A DNA stretch of 64,000 nucleotides from Liolophura sinensis (GCF_032854445.1 NC_088297.1:25247127-25311126), one strand, 5' to 3'; shown: positions 48,401 through 55,929, counted from the first letter of the stretch. The notes: a model not told the origin generated them from the letters alone. Made by a program: numbers and translations.

Positions 48401-50716
48401 ATTTATGGGTAGGGCAAATTGTTATCCACATGCCTCTGATGCACTATGTATTGATAAACGTTCTTTCATGCTGCGCGTAGCAATGTGTGCCTTTCAGACA
48501 CCTTAATCTGATGATATTAACATGGGTGGGATATAGGGAAAATAGGACAAAAAAATTTAAATGAGATACCTTGATTTAAAAAAACATATGGCTGCATGTT
48601 GGAACAGATCCTTGCCAAAAGTAGCTCAAAGTACATGTACATGTATCTATAAAAGAAATTCCCAACTATTTATATGCCACATGCAACTTGAATCTATGAT
48701 ATTTCATGAGTTGGGAGACACTTGATTTGCCAAAAAAATACTATATTCTGTCACATGATACTGTCATCAGTGTTTTATGTGTGCAATATCAGGTCACACA
48801 TACTTCATTGTGTTTCCTTGTTACTCCCTGTGTTACCATGTTACTCCCTGTGAAAACCTCTTGATTCTAACATCTGAGGCCACAGGAGGCAGTCCATTTC
48901 CGTTTGCAGAATGTTAAAAAAAAGGGCAGGTAGCAGGCAGCTGTCTACCGTTGTCTGTTGTAGCAGTCTGCAGACAGCTGTCTACTGCTGTCTGTTGTAG
49001 CAGGCTGCAGACAGCTGTCTATTACTGTCCGCTGTAGCAGGTTGCAGACAGCTGTCTACCGTTGTCTGTTGTAGCAGGCTGCAGACAGCTGTCTACTGCT
49101 GTCTGTTGTAGCCGTCCACTTTGTTACCAATATTGTCACCATTTAAATCAATAGTAATCAATTGGGACATAACTGCTTTCAATTCAGCTGCCTACTTTTG
49201 AACTCTGACCCCCTTCTCCAATTCTCAGTCAAAACCATGTCATATGTGAAACTTGATCAGTTGATTTGTGACAAAATGTGTCTCACCACCTTGTTTAGGA
49301 CAGATAAATATGGTAAGGGTTAAATGTGCATGTGTAACATGCTTTGGTCACGCATACGTTTCTACTACTGAACAGGGTCTCCTCCATATCTGCAATATCT
49401 CTGCTTATCCAGTCTCATTCGGGGAATCACCAATGCACTGGTGTATTTAGTTATTTATTTATTTGTGTTTTACGCCATACTCAAGAGTATTTCCCTTATA
49501 CAACTTGGCATGTAACAATACGGTTCTGTCATGATACGGTTCTGTCATGATACGATACGACAGATGATACAGGGGTTGCGATACGACACCTTCACGATAC
49601 AGGAGTTGCAATACTACACGATACAGGAGTCGCAATACTATACGATACAGGAGTCACAATGCTACACGATATAGGAGTCGCCATACTACACCATACAGGA
49701 GTCGCCATACGATACGTTCATGATACAGGAGTCACAATACTACACAATACAGGAGTCACAATACTACACGATACAGGACTCGCAATACTACACGATGCAG
49801 GAGTCGTGATACGATACGTTCCCAATACAGGAGTCGCAATTCCATGGGAAAGCTACACATAACAACAACCTAGTCTTTACAACATCTAGTAAATTTGATT
49901 GTCATGAGTGGGAAGGAGGGATGCGCTTGGAATGTGTGCCAAGTTTTCTTCTTAAATGAACTCAGAGAAATATCAGAATTTCCAAATAGCACACTAAGTC
50001 AATCCAGATGGATAAAAGGTAAACAAAAAAAAGTTCTGGTGATGTGATTTGACCTTCTTAAATATTACATGGCATTTTGACAACAAGTAGCCAAGCCATT
50101 AAGGGGCATGTTTGAATTGCAGTTCTACAGTTCTAGTCAGAGTAATCGGACCAGAAGATTTTTACATTTTGCTGAAGATGACTTTGGCTAGCAAGGGGGC
50201 CTTTGACATTGAGACATTCTGACACAAGGACTATTTACCTGTTTTCAAGTCACTTAGGGTATGTCTTAACGATGTGAACATGACATTTTCACTTGGGCTA
50301 TCAGTGCATTTTGGCATGGCAGCCTTTGGACGAATAGATGTCCTCTGATCAAACGTACAATCAAAAAGTTATATGAACAACACTAAAAGTATATCATATG
50401 GGTCATAAATTCTGCCTAAGTTATGTGAATTTTCACATTTATCAGAGCTCAGCGACGAGAGTTAATGCTGTAAACTGAACATATTTAACTGATTCCCAAA
50501 GTCAAAATGCCTAGAATTCTTAGGGATTCTTGCAACAGGAAAATGTCAATCCAACAAAATAAAATTTACCATGTTGTTGTTGCAATTGAGACGGACATGA
50601 TGCCGCTGCGTCATTTCTTGACAGCAGATAAAGACACTAAATCTTAGCTGTATTTCCTACTTACCAGAGCTCTTGGGGGTTGGGAACAAATCTTCGTCTC
50701 TAGCTGGAGTCGACAT
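15544..50716 (-). CDS. TPD52: Tumor protein D52/D54 family gene, nine exons with alternatives
   Basis: D52-family proteins are small coiled-coil adaptors that form homo- and heteromers and act in vesicle trafficking. Exons on the minus strand: 50716-50665 (distal start), 36655-36406 (proximal start), 32691-32555, 30851-30703, 27223-27164 (cassette), 21040-20939, 19725-19665, 17672-17637 (microexon) and 15690-15544. All phases fit. Hallmarks in order are KVEEEIVTLRQVLTAK and ELKRKLGIT (coiled coil), YQKTNEKLLQLNEKITQ, SVSRKLGDIR, NSQTFRSMEERVGSTY and AKVAGSKSDEG. Human TPD52L2 has KVEEEIVTLRQVLAAK, SAISRKLGDMR and NSATFKSFEDRVG at the same places. With all internal exons the distal form is about 247 residues and the proximal form about 313. 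Invertebrates usually have one such gene, so D52 versus D54 naming is arbitrary. Confidence 0.94.
15865..16030 (-). repeat. SINE family A tail fragments
   Basis: Two short diverged pieces: tactcaaatatttcccttag near 15865 and actcaagagtatttcccttg at about 15971, followed by gtggaggaaac. Confidence 0.5.
16225..17560. repeat. Satellite with two interleaved unit lengths (20 and about 29 bp)
   Basis: The short unit is cacaatgaatactcagtgct. The long unit carries an extra catacgaaataat-type segment between cac and gaatactcag. The two forms alternate irregularly and the array decays toward 17560, near TPD52 exon 8. Read on the minus strand, each unit supplies a GTGAGC or GTGAGT-like motif. Confidence 0.9.
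17637..17672 (-). CDS. TPD52: TPD52 36-nt microexon
   Basis: It encodes TSRSIENLKDKL. A strong polypyrimidine acceptor (cttccatgtttgcctcaatag) and a perfect donor (CTG|GTGAGT) flank it. Only phase 0 is open, and both neighbouring exons join at phase 0, so it can be included or skipped without a frame change. Skipping gives NVK-AKV, the join I would expect in the family's simplest form. Confidence 0.78.
17757..17980 (+). repeat. G-rich tandem repeat (ggttgaggtgg type)
   Basis: Repeats of ggggttgaggtgg and ggtggttgtggtggg with many runs of three to six G on the plus strand, so G-quadruplex formation is plausible. On the transcribed minus-strand RNA it is C-rich and lies about 85 bases upstream of microexon 8. 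Confidence 0.85.
18232..18412. mobile_element. MITE family C, one end lost
   Basis: Retains the internal ttggttaggttggtcaattt and cagggcttcacaaa and the right terminus gcgaaaaggttgaagaatta. The left terminus is missing. Confidence 0.65.
18757..18920 (+). repeat. SINE family A, 5'-truncated
   Basis: Starts in the body (gccgtacgtgggaaggtctg) and runs through agtgaaatattcttgagtac and aacaccaatc to an aaataaataaataaa tail. No tRNA head. Confidence 0.8.
19106..19252. mobile_element. Foldback MITE, 147 bp
   Basis: Perfect 22-bp terminal inverted repeats beginning ggggccactttcacaaaact. The interior continues as an imperfect palindrome (gtaacttttctcgtaaatga against the reverse of gttacc...). No clear target duplication. 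It lies in TPD52 intron 7. The ORF at 19264-19479 beside it has no recognised domain. Confidence 0.8.
19665..19725 (-). CDS. TPD52: TPD52 exon 7 (NSQTFRSMEERVG)
   Basis: 61 nt; acceptor ttgacattgacag, donor AAG|GTGAGA. It encodes NSQTFRSMEERVGSTYANVK, the counterpart of the NS-TFKSFE-RVG block conserved across D52, D53 and D54. The first base completes the R of KLGDIR. Confidence 0.93.
19992..20938. repeat. 28-bp satellite that repeats the exon 6 5' splice site
   Basis: On the minus strand the unit is CTAGGAGATATAAGGTACGC plus TGTGCAAA. The last bases of exon 6 (CAAACTAGGAGATATAAG) and its donor GTACGC are one edge copy. The eight copies nearest the exon all keep AG|GTAYGC; copies farther away (below about 20.7 kb) are more diverged and many lose the GT. 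Confidence 0.92.
20939..21040 (-). CDS. TPD52: TPD52 exon 6 (YQKT...RKLGDIR)
   Basis: 102 nt; acceptor tctatttag, donor ATAAG|GTACGC. It encodes YQKTSAVVKTASEKTSSALS followed by TIGTSVSRKLGDIR, matching human YKKTQETLSQAGQKTSAALS and TVGSAISRKLGDMR. Its 3' end is the edge copy of the satellite just below. Confidence 0.95.
21484..21566. mobile_element. MITE family C, internally deleted
   Basis: Contains aatttgattttggagggctt and ends gggaaaaggtcgaagaatta. About half the element is missing compared with the 25.4-kb copy. Confidence 0.6.
21634..21996. repeat. Tandem repeat, 74 bp x 5
   Basis: The unit starts gaagtcaggaggtttgtcag and includes gacaccgcatgtgtccaggg. Copies start at 21634, 21708, 21782, 21856 and 21930. 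Confidence 0.92.
22553..22816 (-). repeat. Full-length SINE family A with 15-bp target duplication
   Basis: The tRNA-like head is at 22816 and the 3' end is an A-tail, seen as poly-T at 22553-22567. The duplication ccatggtgacttgat flanks it at 22538-22552 and 22817-22831. The head carries tggctcagtcgg-type A-box and gagttcaagtcc-type B-box sequence. It is the best-preserved reference copy here, in a TPD52 intron. Confidence 0.93.
22983..24593. repeat. 70-bp satellite, about 23 copies
   Basis: The unit is aagcaatgggcccaaaaata followed by ctgatgttctgatagcttga and 30 more bases to ttattatgtt. Differences are mostly two-state (gttct/attct, catg/cacg, aagcaa/cagcga/gagcaa), so variants can be followed along the array. 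ORFs on the minus strand here are artefacts. Confidence 0.95.
25024..25365. repeat. Tandem repeat, about 54-59 bp x 6
   Basis: The unit contains acaaatgaactatggagctg and cttgatttcccacaaggcac. Both strands stay open because of the unit, not because of a gene. Confidence 0.9.
25418..25640. mobile_element. MITE family C, near full length
   Basis: Left terminus aatccttcaatctttttgcc, right terminus catatgcgtaaaggttgaga, internal tctgaaggcattattctgtg. It aligns along its length with the 3450-3663 copy. Confidence 0.75.
25697..25885. repeat. Tandem repeat, about 45 bp x 4
   Basis: The unit contains caaccattaagactaagaga and caacgtcatgccaat; the last copies are more diverged. Confidence 0.85.
27164..27223 (-). 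CDS. TPD52: TPD52 cassette exon, 20 residues
   Basis: 60 nt; acceptor gctattccag, donor TCTGC|GTGAGT. It encodes YQKTNEKLLQLNEKITQTSA. Human TPD52L2 has YVKTSEKLGEWNEKVTQSDL at this place, an alternatively spliced segment. The flanking exons also join directly in the same phase (AC|A gives T), so skipping it keeps the frame. It begins with YQKT, as the next exon does. Confidence 0.9.
27472..27852. repeat. 27-bp satellite, about 14 copies
   Basis: The unit is gtgagacataatctaccctg plus cacacag, with a/g variation (cata/cgta). As 27 is a multiple of three, several frames stay open. About 250 bases upstream of the cassette exon in transcript order. Confidence 0.93.
27853..30702. other. TPD52 intron sequence without recognised features
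   Basis: No exon recognised on either strand. ORFs at 28268-28477 and 29856-30208 show no domain. It includes an imperfect hairpin (cagtgctggtt ... aaccagcactg) at about 30299-30357, just before a long A-run. Confidence 0.55.
30371..30399 (+). repeat. A29 homopolymer
   Basis: Uninterrupted A-run of about 29. It may be the tail of an old retrotransposed sequence on the plus strand, but no matching body or target duplication is evident. Confidence 0.8.
30703..30851 (-). CDS. TPD52: TPD52 exon 4, coiled-coil core
   Basis: 149 nt; acceptor tcttgacag, donor AATAC|GTATGT. It encodes VEEEIVTLRQVLTAKVRESA, then ELKRKLGITPFQEFKHDMQS and GINTIKESN. Heptad-like hydrophobic spacing (I, L, V, L) fits the D52 dimerisation coiled coil. 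This is the strongest family diagnostic in the gene. Confidence 0.97.
30990..31352. repeat. 40-bp satellite, 9 copies
   Basis: The unit is ttggcatgctaggccaggaa plus cttgagtcaactaccaatcc, highly homogeneous. It begins about 140 bases from exon 4. Confidence 0.93.
31650..31785 (-). repeat. SINE family A, 5'-truncated
   Basis: Contains atatttcacttatacgacgg and atggtgggaggaaac; the tRNA head is missing. Confidence 0.75.
32062..32232 (+). repeat. SINE family A, rearranged
   Basis: Contains cacagcgtaatgacccagga, then an abridged body, then agtgaaatattcttgaaaac and aaacaccaat. Parts of the middle are deleted. Confidence 0.75.
32364..32551. mobile_element. MITE family C copy touching the exon 3 donor
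   Basis: Left end ccctaatcccttaacctttt, internal aatttcaaggcttcacaaaa, right end gtgaaaaagttttagaagaa through ttaccgta. The right end falls at about intron position +4 of TPD52 exon 3. Confidence 0.7.
32555..32691 (-). CDS. TPD52: TPD52 exon 3
   Basis: 137 nt; acceptor gtgtttacag, donor CATAAG|GTATAC. It encodes EHGQMYTESLNSPSFEGDGV, then PDNIQRIDPAERERMMQEWK and DELHK; QEWKDELHK aligns with the human EELRRELAK segment that leads into the coiled coil. Both first exons end in a single G, which completes GAT (D) with this exon. Its acceptor and first 12 bases are repeated in the adjacent satellite. Confidence 0.95.
32692..34333. repeat. 81-bp satellite that repeats the exon 3 3' splice site, about 20 copies
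   Basis: On the minus strand each unit contains GTGTTTACAGATGAGCATGG, which is the real exon 3 junction (ACAG|ATGAGCATGGTC). After GGTC the exon continues CAAATG while satellite copies continue CTGTCCTGTCAG. Most units are 81 bp; a few are about 65 bp and two carry an extra ccgga-type insertion. Long ORFs on both strands are artefacts of the 27-codon unit. Confidence 0.95.
34415..34465 (-). repeat. SINE family A tail fragment
   Basis: Contains ttcaagaatatttcacttaa and acgacagcggccagcattat, disrupted and short. Confidence 0.6.
35628..35700 (+). pseudogene. tRNA-like remnant (possible Arg-TCG)
   Basis: The D arm is good (gctc agttggta gagc). The anticodon stem ctgga/tgcag has one mismatch around the loop tttcggc, giving TCG. 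The T arm (gatcaaatcc) is weak and the acceptor stem poor. It could be a decayed tRNA gene or the head of another SINE; the following aatccttcaacctttacac resembles a MITE C end. Confidence 0.35.
36406..36655 (-). CDS. TPD52: TPD52 proximal alternative first exon
   Basis: Encodes 83 residues, MPRVSAHVKESSKDGTSPVS to TKLTQDTIEEMIW, plus one base, with donor GG|GTCAGT. It is acidic and Ser-rich, with SLSDEDG as a casein-kinase-2-like site. An in-frame TAA lies about 27 bases upstream of the ATG, so it can act as a first exon with its own promoter. The single final G gives the same join to exon 3 as the distal exon. A weak alternative, AAGAG|TTAGTGCC, would let the distal exon splice into it in frame, but the sequence upstream is A-rich and not acceptor-like. 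Confidence 0.82.
40776..40996 (-). repeat. SINE family A, 5'-truncated, with 14-bp target duplication
   Basis: The duplication tacagttacaaata is at 40762-40775 and 40997-41010. The copy stops within the head region (ggctcctggg), a typical 5' truncation. The body includes atggtgggaggaaaccgggc. Confidence 0.9.
44203..44632. repeat. 33-bp satellite, 13 copies
   Basis: The unit is tacatttagacaattgtgtg plus ttattacaatacc. Four overlapping ORFs of about 146-151 codons result from the 11-codon period. Confidence 0.94.
45040..45150. repeat. 21-bp tandem repeat x 5 and nearby (TATG)n
   Basis: The unit is cacaatcagcgtgcatgtat plus t. A (gtat)n microsatellite lies at about 45230-45256. Confidence 0.88.
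45287..45460 (-). repeat. SINE family A, diverged
   Basis: Contains aatatttcacttatctgatg, gaggaaac, caggttgctggcagaccttc and ggacttgaactcacagcg. Two more short pieces follow near 45640-45690 and 45725-45770. Confidence 0.7.
47027..47278 (-). repeat. Full-length SINE family A with 12-bp target duplication
   Basis: The duplication gtgatgagttat is at 47015-47026 and 47279-47290. The head reads gggggcctctgtggctcagt on the minus strand; the tail is short and A-rich. Confidence 0.92.
47545..47855 (-). repeat. tRNA-derived SINE, family B, near full length
   Basis: On the minus strand it starts ACCGGCCCCGATAGCACTGT, with TAGTAGAGCGC and later GGTCAATCCTGGGTCGAGTC as A- and B-box-like parts. It ends through catatgactgaaaaattgtt to a tttaacatcaaa region next to gagtgagtgagtg. 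This family is unrelated to family A. Confidence 0.75.
47862..48143. repeat. Tandem repeat, 98 bp x 3
   Basis: The unit starts tagaattttcctctgacact and includes cagaaccttcctctgtcata and cagtatctggcaaa. Copies start at about 47862, 47960 and 48058. Confidence 0.9.
48932..49112. repeat. Tandem repeat, about 37 bp x 4-5, palindromic core
   Basis: The unit contains gcagacagctgtctac, with the perfect palindrome agacagctgtct, followed by gttgtctgttgtagcaggct. Confidence 0.88.
49448..49505 (-). repeat. SINE family A tail only
   Basis: tttatttatttgtgttttac followed by actcaagagtatttccctta; only the 3' end is present. Confidence 0.65.
49520..49840. repeat. Degenerate tandem repeat, about 22-24 bp
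   Basis: Variants of acgatacaggagtcgcaata, irregular in length and with acgata dispersed through it. Confidence 0.85.
50665..50716 (-). CDS. TPD52: TPD52 distal first coding exon
   Basis: Encodes MSTPARDEDLFPTPKSS plus one base, with donor TCTG|GTAAGT. The phase matches exon 3 (G|AT gives D). It faces SF3B6 across about 1.1 kb. The short acidic and proline-containing N-terminus is typical of the variable start of D52 proteins. Confidence 0.85.
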
Positions 50717-51835
50717 TTCTAAACTGGGAACAATAACGTAAAATGTCAGACCAGTCAAACCTTTGCATACGTCGACAGTCACACTGCTGTGTTTTGAGTA
50801 AGGGAAATTGAAGTAATGACGTCATGTGCCTCATTTCGTCTATTCCCGGCTTAATGTCGGTAATGTGCGGAGATGCACGAGAGAACTATTTCTACGGATT
50901 GTTTTCGTATATTTCTTCAAGACCTTCTCATTTATCAGTAGAGGACATCTTCATAGCGAAAAAAAATTCGTTCACAGAGTTCCTCTTATCGACGGCACCC
51001 GATGTATACTTCATTATCATAGCTTACGGAAATACACGATATTTGCTAGTCTCTCCGTTATCAACTATTTCAACCCGCTTAAGCGGTCCGGATGTTCTAG
51101 TACATTCTGTCGATTTTTATCCCGACGTGGCTGCTCAAAAAAAAAAACGTAAAATGCAGTTTTCTTTTCCATACGTTGAACTACGTATAATATATGTTTT
51201 TTTAAAATAATACCTGTATCTGGTGTTCGTAGACTATTTGTTTGAAAAAACGCAATTGATTTCATTATATTTACATGTTGTTTTTCATTGTTCGCTCAGT
51301 TATATCATTTCACAAGTGCTATTATGCATTGCGACTTTGTGAGGGTGTTTGTCAGAAAAAGAAAGGGTGGTGGTTTGCTCTGGCGCTCCAGCCTCCTCCA
51401 CTCGTAGCCATAACCAGAACGCCATCATATGGGTGAAAAGTTCTGGAGTACGGAAACAATACAAGAAGTAAGTAAATTAATGGCACTCTTCAATATCTCA
51501 ACATGCATCCAGGTTTAAATCGTCGAAAATAAATTTTGACAGAATTCCTTTATCTTTCCTAATTAGGCCACTGACTCAGATTTGAGTCACGAGAGACGAA
51601 AAACAATTTAACACAAAGATTTAATTCCCGTTATTTGATTATGCGATTTTGATTACGGATACAGGTTAGCTGTTTTTTCTAACCATACTTCGCTGGATTT
51701 GGAGGAATATGGATTCGTATGCCCAACTGCACCCGTCCCATATTATTTGTCGTTAGATGGTAGCAAGTCCTTGAAGCACTTGCCACGGTATGCGAGGTAG
51801 TCTAGTCAACAGAAACACAACAACAACGCTTCAAG
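50717..51835. promoter_or_regulatory. Divergent promoter interval, TPD52 (distal) / SF3B6
   Basis: About 1.1 kb between the two start codons. The part at 50.82-51.15 kb is relatively CpG-rich and has the 12-bp palindrome ccgcttaagcgg at 51075-51086. A 128-codon ORF at 50824-51210 has no recognised domain. A diverged SINE-like piece may lie at about 51370-51450. Confidence 0.5.
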
Positions 51836-51859
51836 ATGGCGATGAGCAGAAAAGGAAAC
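51836..51859 (+). CDS. SF3B6: SF3B6 exon 1
   Basis: 24 nt encoding MAMSRKGN; context caagATGG; donor AAC|GTAAGT. Too short for ORF finders. Confidence 0.9.
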
Positions 51860-54800
51860 GTAAGTAAATCGTATTTAGTTTGATTAAATAGGTGTATTCC
51901 ATCGGGGGGATAAGGAGGAGATTTAAATCACACCAGAATATCTAGTAAGTTAGATAGTTTTGGATAAATCACTGGTTTTCCTTGACAAATTAACTACATC
52001 GATCTTCATGCATCGGAAATTGGACGCCAGATAAGTTGAAATACCCGGATTTAAGAAGTGGAGAGGTTCTCTTTAATTTATGATTTTTAGGGCAACATTT
52101 AAACATTACGACAATGTATGAAGTCTTCAGTTCGTTGGAAAAGGGCCATGTCGGCCGAATTAGAACGTGAACTAACTGTTAGGAACCGAAAATAAAATAG
52201 AAGATTTTGTTTGTCCTTCACACCCCTTTGAAACTGTCATCGATCATGACTATGATCTTATGCTTCTTTTTATCGTCATAGGTTCGGCTTCCGCCAGAAG
52301 TCAACAGAATTCTGTATGTGAGAAATCTTCCCTACAAAATCACTGCAGAGGAGATGTATGATATCTTTGGAAAGTATGGAGCCATCAGACAAATAAGGGT
52401 GTAAGTATGTCAGTGTTAACCTATCGAGCCATGCTACAATAACAGAACATATAGCCCGTCATCTCATTTAATTTCACTAATCCATATAACAAAATCCATC
52501 CAAATGTTTGGTATAGGCCTACATAAGTAATGATATTGACTGTGATCTTTTAATATTGGGTTAGGCATAGATCACAGCCAAGGAGTTTTCCAGGTTAAAA
52601 TATTGGTATTTAAGAGCAATAAAAATCCATACAAAATGAACCAATGCATGCATTAACCGGTCAAACTTAAATAAATTACTTCCACCAAGACATTTTCTGT
52701 TCCTCTGCCAGTTTTTTCTACATTCCATAGCCTTTGCGACCAGTAAATCCAAGATAATTCACAGTTGTGACTTATCCTCACATGCCGTGTCAACATCATG
52801 ACCTAATAAATCAGGTTCTTCTTCCCCACGCATGCGTGGTTGACCTTTCACGACGTCACTATGTTTTGATCAGCTGGCTGTCAGTTTTGAGACAGAAAGA
52901 AAGCCACGTCAATGCAGAGACACAAATTTTGCAATTGACTGAATGCTATGGAGCAGCATGATGGACCTCACAGTTTGTGGGAACTGTCAGATTAAGTTTG
53001 CAGTGAAAAAGAGGGGTTATCTTCTGCATGCCTTCCATTCAATTTGACAGAAAGGTCAACCGCTGCTGCGCTTGCACACCTGGCTGATCCAGATTTTAAA
53101 ATCATGGCAGCATGTGGCGACCTGCTAAATATGAGCCTATTTTTGACTTCACTTAAAATTTACAGGAGAATGGTGATAGGCAAATAGCGATTGTGGCAAG
53201 ATATGCGTAAATATTTCAGCTTTCAGAATTGCTGTGCTTTATGTGTACTCGTGGATTGTAATTGCTTGATGGGGTATCTCTTTGTAAGCATTATACTCGA
53301 AACCGGGTCCACATAGCTCTCAGGCTAAGGGTGGCCAGCGGTCCCCTCCTGTCAGCATATACATGTATAAGCCACCCTTAGATCGAGGTTTCAGGCAAAG
53401 ACCTATATTGAATTCACAAGTTATCCAGTGTTTAAAAGATGACAAATCTTGCACCAAACACTTTTCTGACAATAATCCAGTCGCGGAAATTTTGAATCAA
53501 GATGTATGGTAAAACTGACATCCGCCATGGTTTGTGCTGGAACATCAGGCAAGGTACATGCGGGTTTTTTGAGAGATCAACAGTGAAATCCAACAACTGG
53601 ATTATCTTTATATTTGAAAGTGAAAAAAAAAAGAAACATAAAAAAAAAATTACGACAAAAAAAGTATATTCTCAGTGAAAAGTGCTGTTGGATCAAACAG
53701 CCAGCACCTTTGTTTACTGAATTTGGTTGAAGTTTGAATTCAGATGATGGTTCTGCGGACGTTAGTTTGATTTTTTCTATCCAAAGTTTAATCAGTCAGA
53801 TGATGGTTTACCGAAGCAGGCTTCGAATATCAAAGGGAATCAGTGTATGCATGTGTATGTAGAAGGACGGATTTAATCAGTGAAAATTCAGCAGTATGAC
53901 ATTAAACAAAAATGAAATAAATAAATAAAATCTGTGTCTTGTGATTGTCTTTACAGAGGGAACACACCAGAGACCAGGGGAACAGCATTCGTTGTGTACG
54001 AGGACATTTTTGATGCCAAGAATGCTTGTGATCATTTATCAGGGTTTAACGTCTGTAACAGATATTTGGTAGTGTTATACTACCAGAGCAATAAGGTAAG
54101 TCCTGCATTGTGCTTCATCTTCTGTGGCTTCTAAAAAGAATGGTGCCGAAAGGTTGTCTTTCGGGCCATTACATGAAATATGTATTATCTAAAGGGTCAT
54201 TTCGTGCTGATTCCAAATATTGTCTTTGTGATTTTTTTTTTTGTTATTGTTTTTTTTTTAAGTGAAAAAGTTGCAAACAAAGATTAAAGCAGAACCCCAG
54301 CGCCGCACCTTCCAGACTGCATGTAGATGCTTTTATGTTTCCCGAATCCGTTCCGGTCGTTTAAAATGTCAAAAAAGGAAGAAAAACGATAAAATTTGGT
54401 GATCAAACATGAGAAAATCTACTCCATTACGATCGAGCCACCCATGACCTTGTCACTTGTGACTTCAGGATGGTACATTTCCGACATGTGCGACTTCTCT
54501 GTGTACATCACGGATCACAGGAGACAATCACTATACTTTTATAACTAATTTCAAGAGTGGCTTTGTGACTGCTGTAACACAATGGAGGTTTCATACGCGA
54601 CCTAAAAATGCCCTAGATTGAAAAAATATGGACCAGATCTCATCAAAAACACCCTTGATAATGGAGGACTCGATTATAGTGGTATGAGACTTGCTAATTC
54701 AGCCGTGCCTGCTATAATAAAAGGCTGATGGACGAGACTTGTATTGAAGCAAAACATGTTCTATTTTTTTTAAAACTATAAACATGTCCCCAGAAATGAC

Positions 54801-55012
54801 CAAATGAAAGATGTTAAAAGCTATTCCTTGAGGTACAACTTTATAAAACATAATCATCAGAAATCAGAGGCAACTGTATTTAACATTTTCTTATCACTTA
54901 GGTTGTTTCATTTGTGTTTTAGGCATTCAAGAAAGTGGACCAGGACAAAAAGAAAGAGGATTTGGATAAGATGAAGGCAAAGTATGGCTTGAGTACGCCG
55001 GAGAAAAAATGA
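51836..55012 (+). CDS. SF3B6: Splicing factor 3B subunit 6 (p14, SF3b14a), four exons
   Basis: SF3B6 is the RRM subunit of SF3b in U2 snRNP; it binds SF3B1 and lies close to the branch-point adenosine in the spliceosome. Exons: 51836-51859, 52282-52400, 53957-54095 and 54923-55012, encoding 123 residues (human 125). Residues 9-47 start [20 protein letters not shown], with RNP2 (ILYVRNL) at about 18-24. RNP1 (RGTAFVVY) is at 55-62. [20 protein letters not shown] is almost identical to human. The C-terminal tail is basic and Lys-rich ([15 protein letters not shown]). All donors are GTAAG and the phases fit. The start MAMSRKGN is short, as in other animals. It is divergent from TPD52; introns carry no large satellite. 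Confidence 0.97.
52282..52400 (+). CDS. SF3B6: SF3B6 exon 2
   Basis: 119 nt; acceptor tcgtcatag, donor GGGT|GTAAGT. Encodes [20 protein letters not shown] and on to GAIRQIR, the first half of the RRM with RNP2. Confidence 0.97.
53957..54095 (+). CDS. SF3B6: SF3B6 exon 3
   Basis: 139 nt; acceptor gtctttacag, donor AATAAG|GTAAGT. Encodes [20 protein letters not shown] to [11 protein letters not shown], containing RNP1. Confidence 0.97.
54923..55012 (+). CDS. SF3B6: SF3B6 exon 4
   Basis: 90 nt including TGA; acceptor tttgtgttttag. Encodes [20 protein letters not shown] followed by YGLSTPEKK, the Lys-rich tail. Confidence 0.95.
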   Translation, partial: AFKKVDQDKKKEDLDKMKAKYGLSTPEKK

Positions 55013-55451
55013 TGACAATGACAAAAGGACTACAGAATTGGAGGACTGTCAAAACATTATGTGTACATAACCATGTCATCATTGTCATCCTCAATTCATC
55101 GCTTCATCCTCATTGTGTATAAATGAGGATTTCATTGTTTCACATTGTGGAACGCCATTTGTTGTGAATTCATCCGCATCAGTTGTGTGAGGATTTCATA
55201 TATTTGCACTATGGAGGAAGAGTAGTGCTCGGTGGAACAGTTTGCAAGGGAATTTTCATGCTACATGTAGCTCTATCGACATGCATCCTCTTCAGTTTTC
55301 TGAGGACCCAAAAAATATAAAATGAAAGAGTTTTTAACTCTGATTGACCTTCTGTTTCTATTTCTAAAAATTTGTTTGCACTGTATAAAACTTTTTTTGA
55401 TGCCATTGGACCAGTGCTTCAAAGCTTCAGTTATGCTCCCACTTAAAACTA

Positions 55452-55457
55452 AATAAA
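55452..55457 (+). terminator. Possible SF3B6 polyadenylation signal
   Basis: AATAAA 440 bases after the stop. A second AATAAA lies at 55786-55791, just before the satellite; either could be used. Confidence 0.4.
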
Positions 55458-55929
55458 ACCTTAGGGTTAATCAGATGGTATGTCAGTTACTCAGTAATTT
55501 CTGGGAAGAGTGAGATCGAATAGTTGGAAAGATTTAAATCTCAGACATTTGGCATTTGTACACCTGAAGTACAAAATTAAGTATACCATTTTTTAAAAAG
55601 AATGTTGATATCCTGGTCAAAATGTCATTTTGATTACCCTGTTTAATGTGTGATTAAATACGATATTTAAAATCTTGATGACAACTGCATGTTATATTCT
55701 ACAATGTATGGTGAAAAGATTGGATCATCAGTTGTCTAACCATTATATTGGTGTTAAAGAAAGAAAATCTGATGACACTTGAATTAATAAAAAACAAAAA
55801 GGTATTTACTTCAGAGTTCTGTATTACAGTTATTTCCCTTTGGTATTCCTAACAGGCCACTAACATACAGCTGCATCTATTTCATTTCAAATTGTCAACT
55901 ATATGAGATGTCCAGATGTCCTGTACAGG

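Larger units (their letters stand above)
36656..50664 (-). other. TPD52 intron between the alternative first exons (14 kb)
   Basis: No coding exon recognised. It contains the satellites and SINEs listed within it. Stretches 36.7-40.7, 41.1-44.1 and 45.8-46.9 kb show only short ORFs without domains and several tacatgtacatgta palindromes (near 38735, 39340, 46680, 48625). Confidence 0.55.

Noticed and set aside
50824-51210. 128-codon ORF between TPD52 and SF3B6
   Set aside because: No recognisable domain; lies in the promoter interval and a second overlapping frame is equally open.
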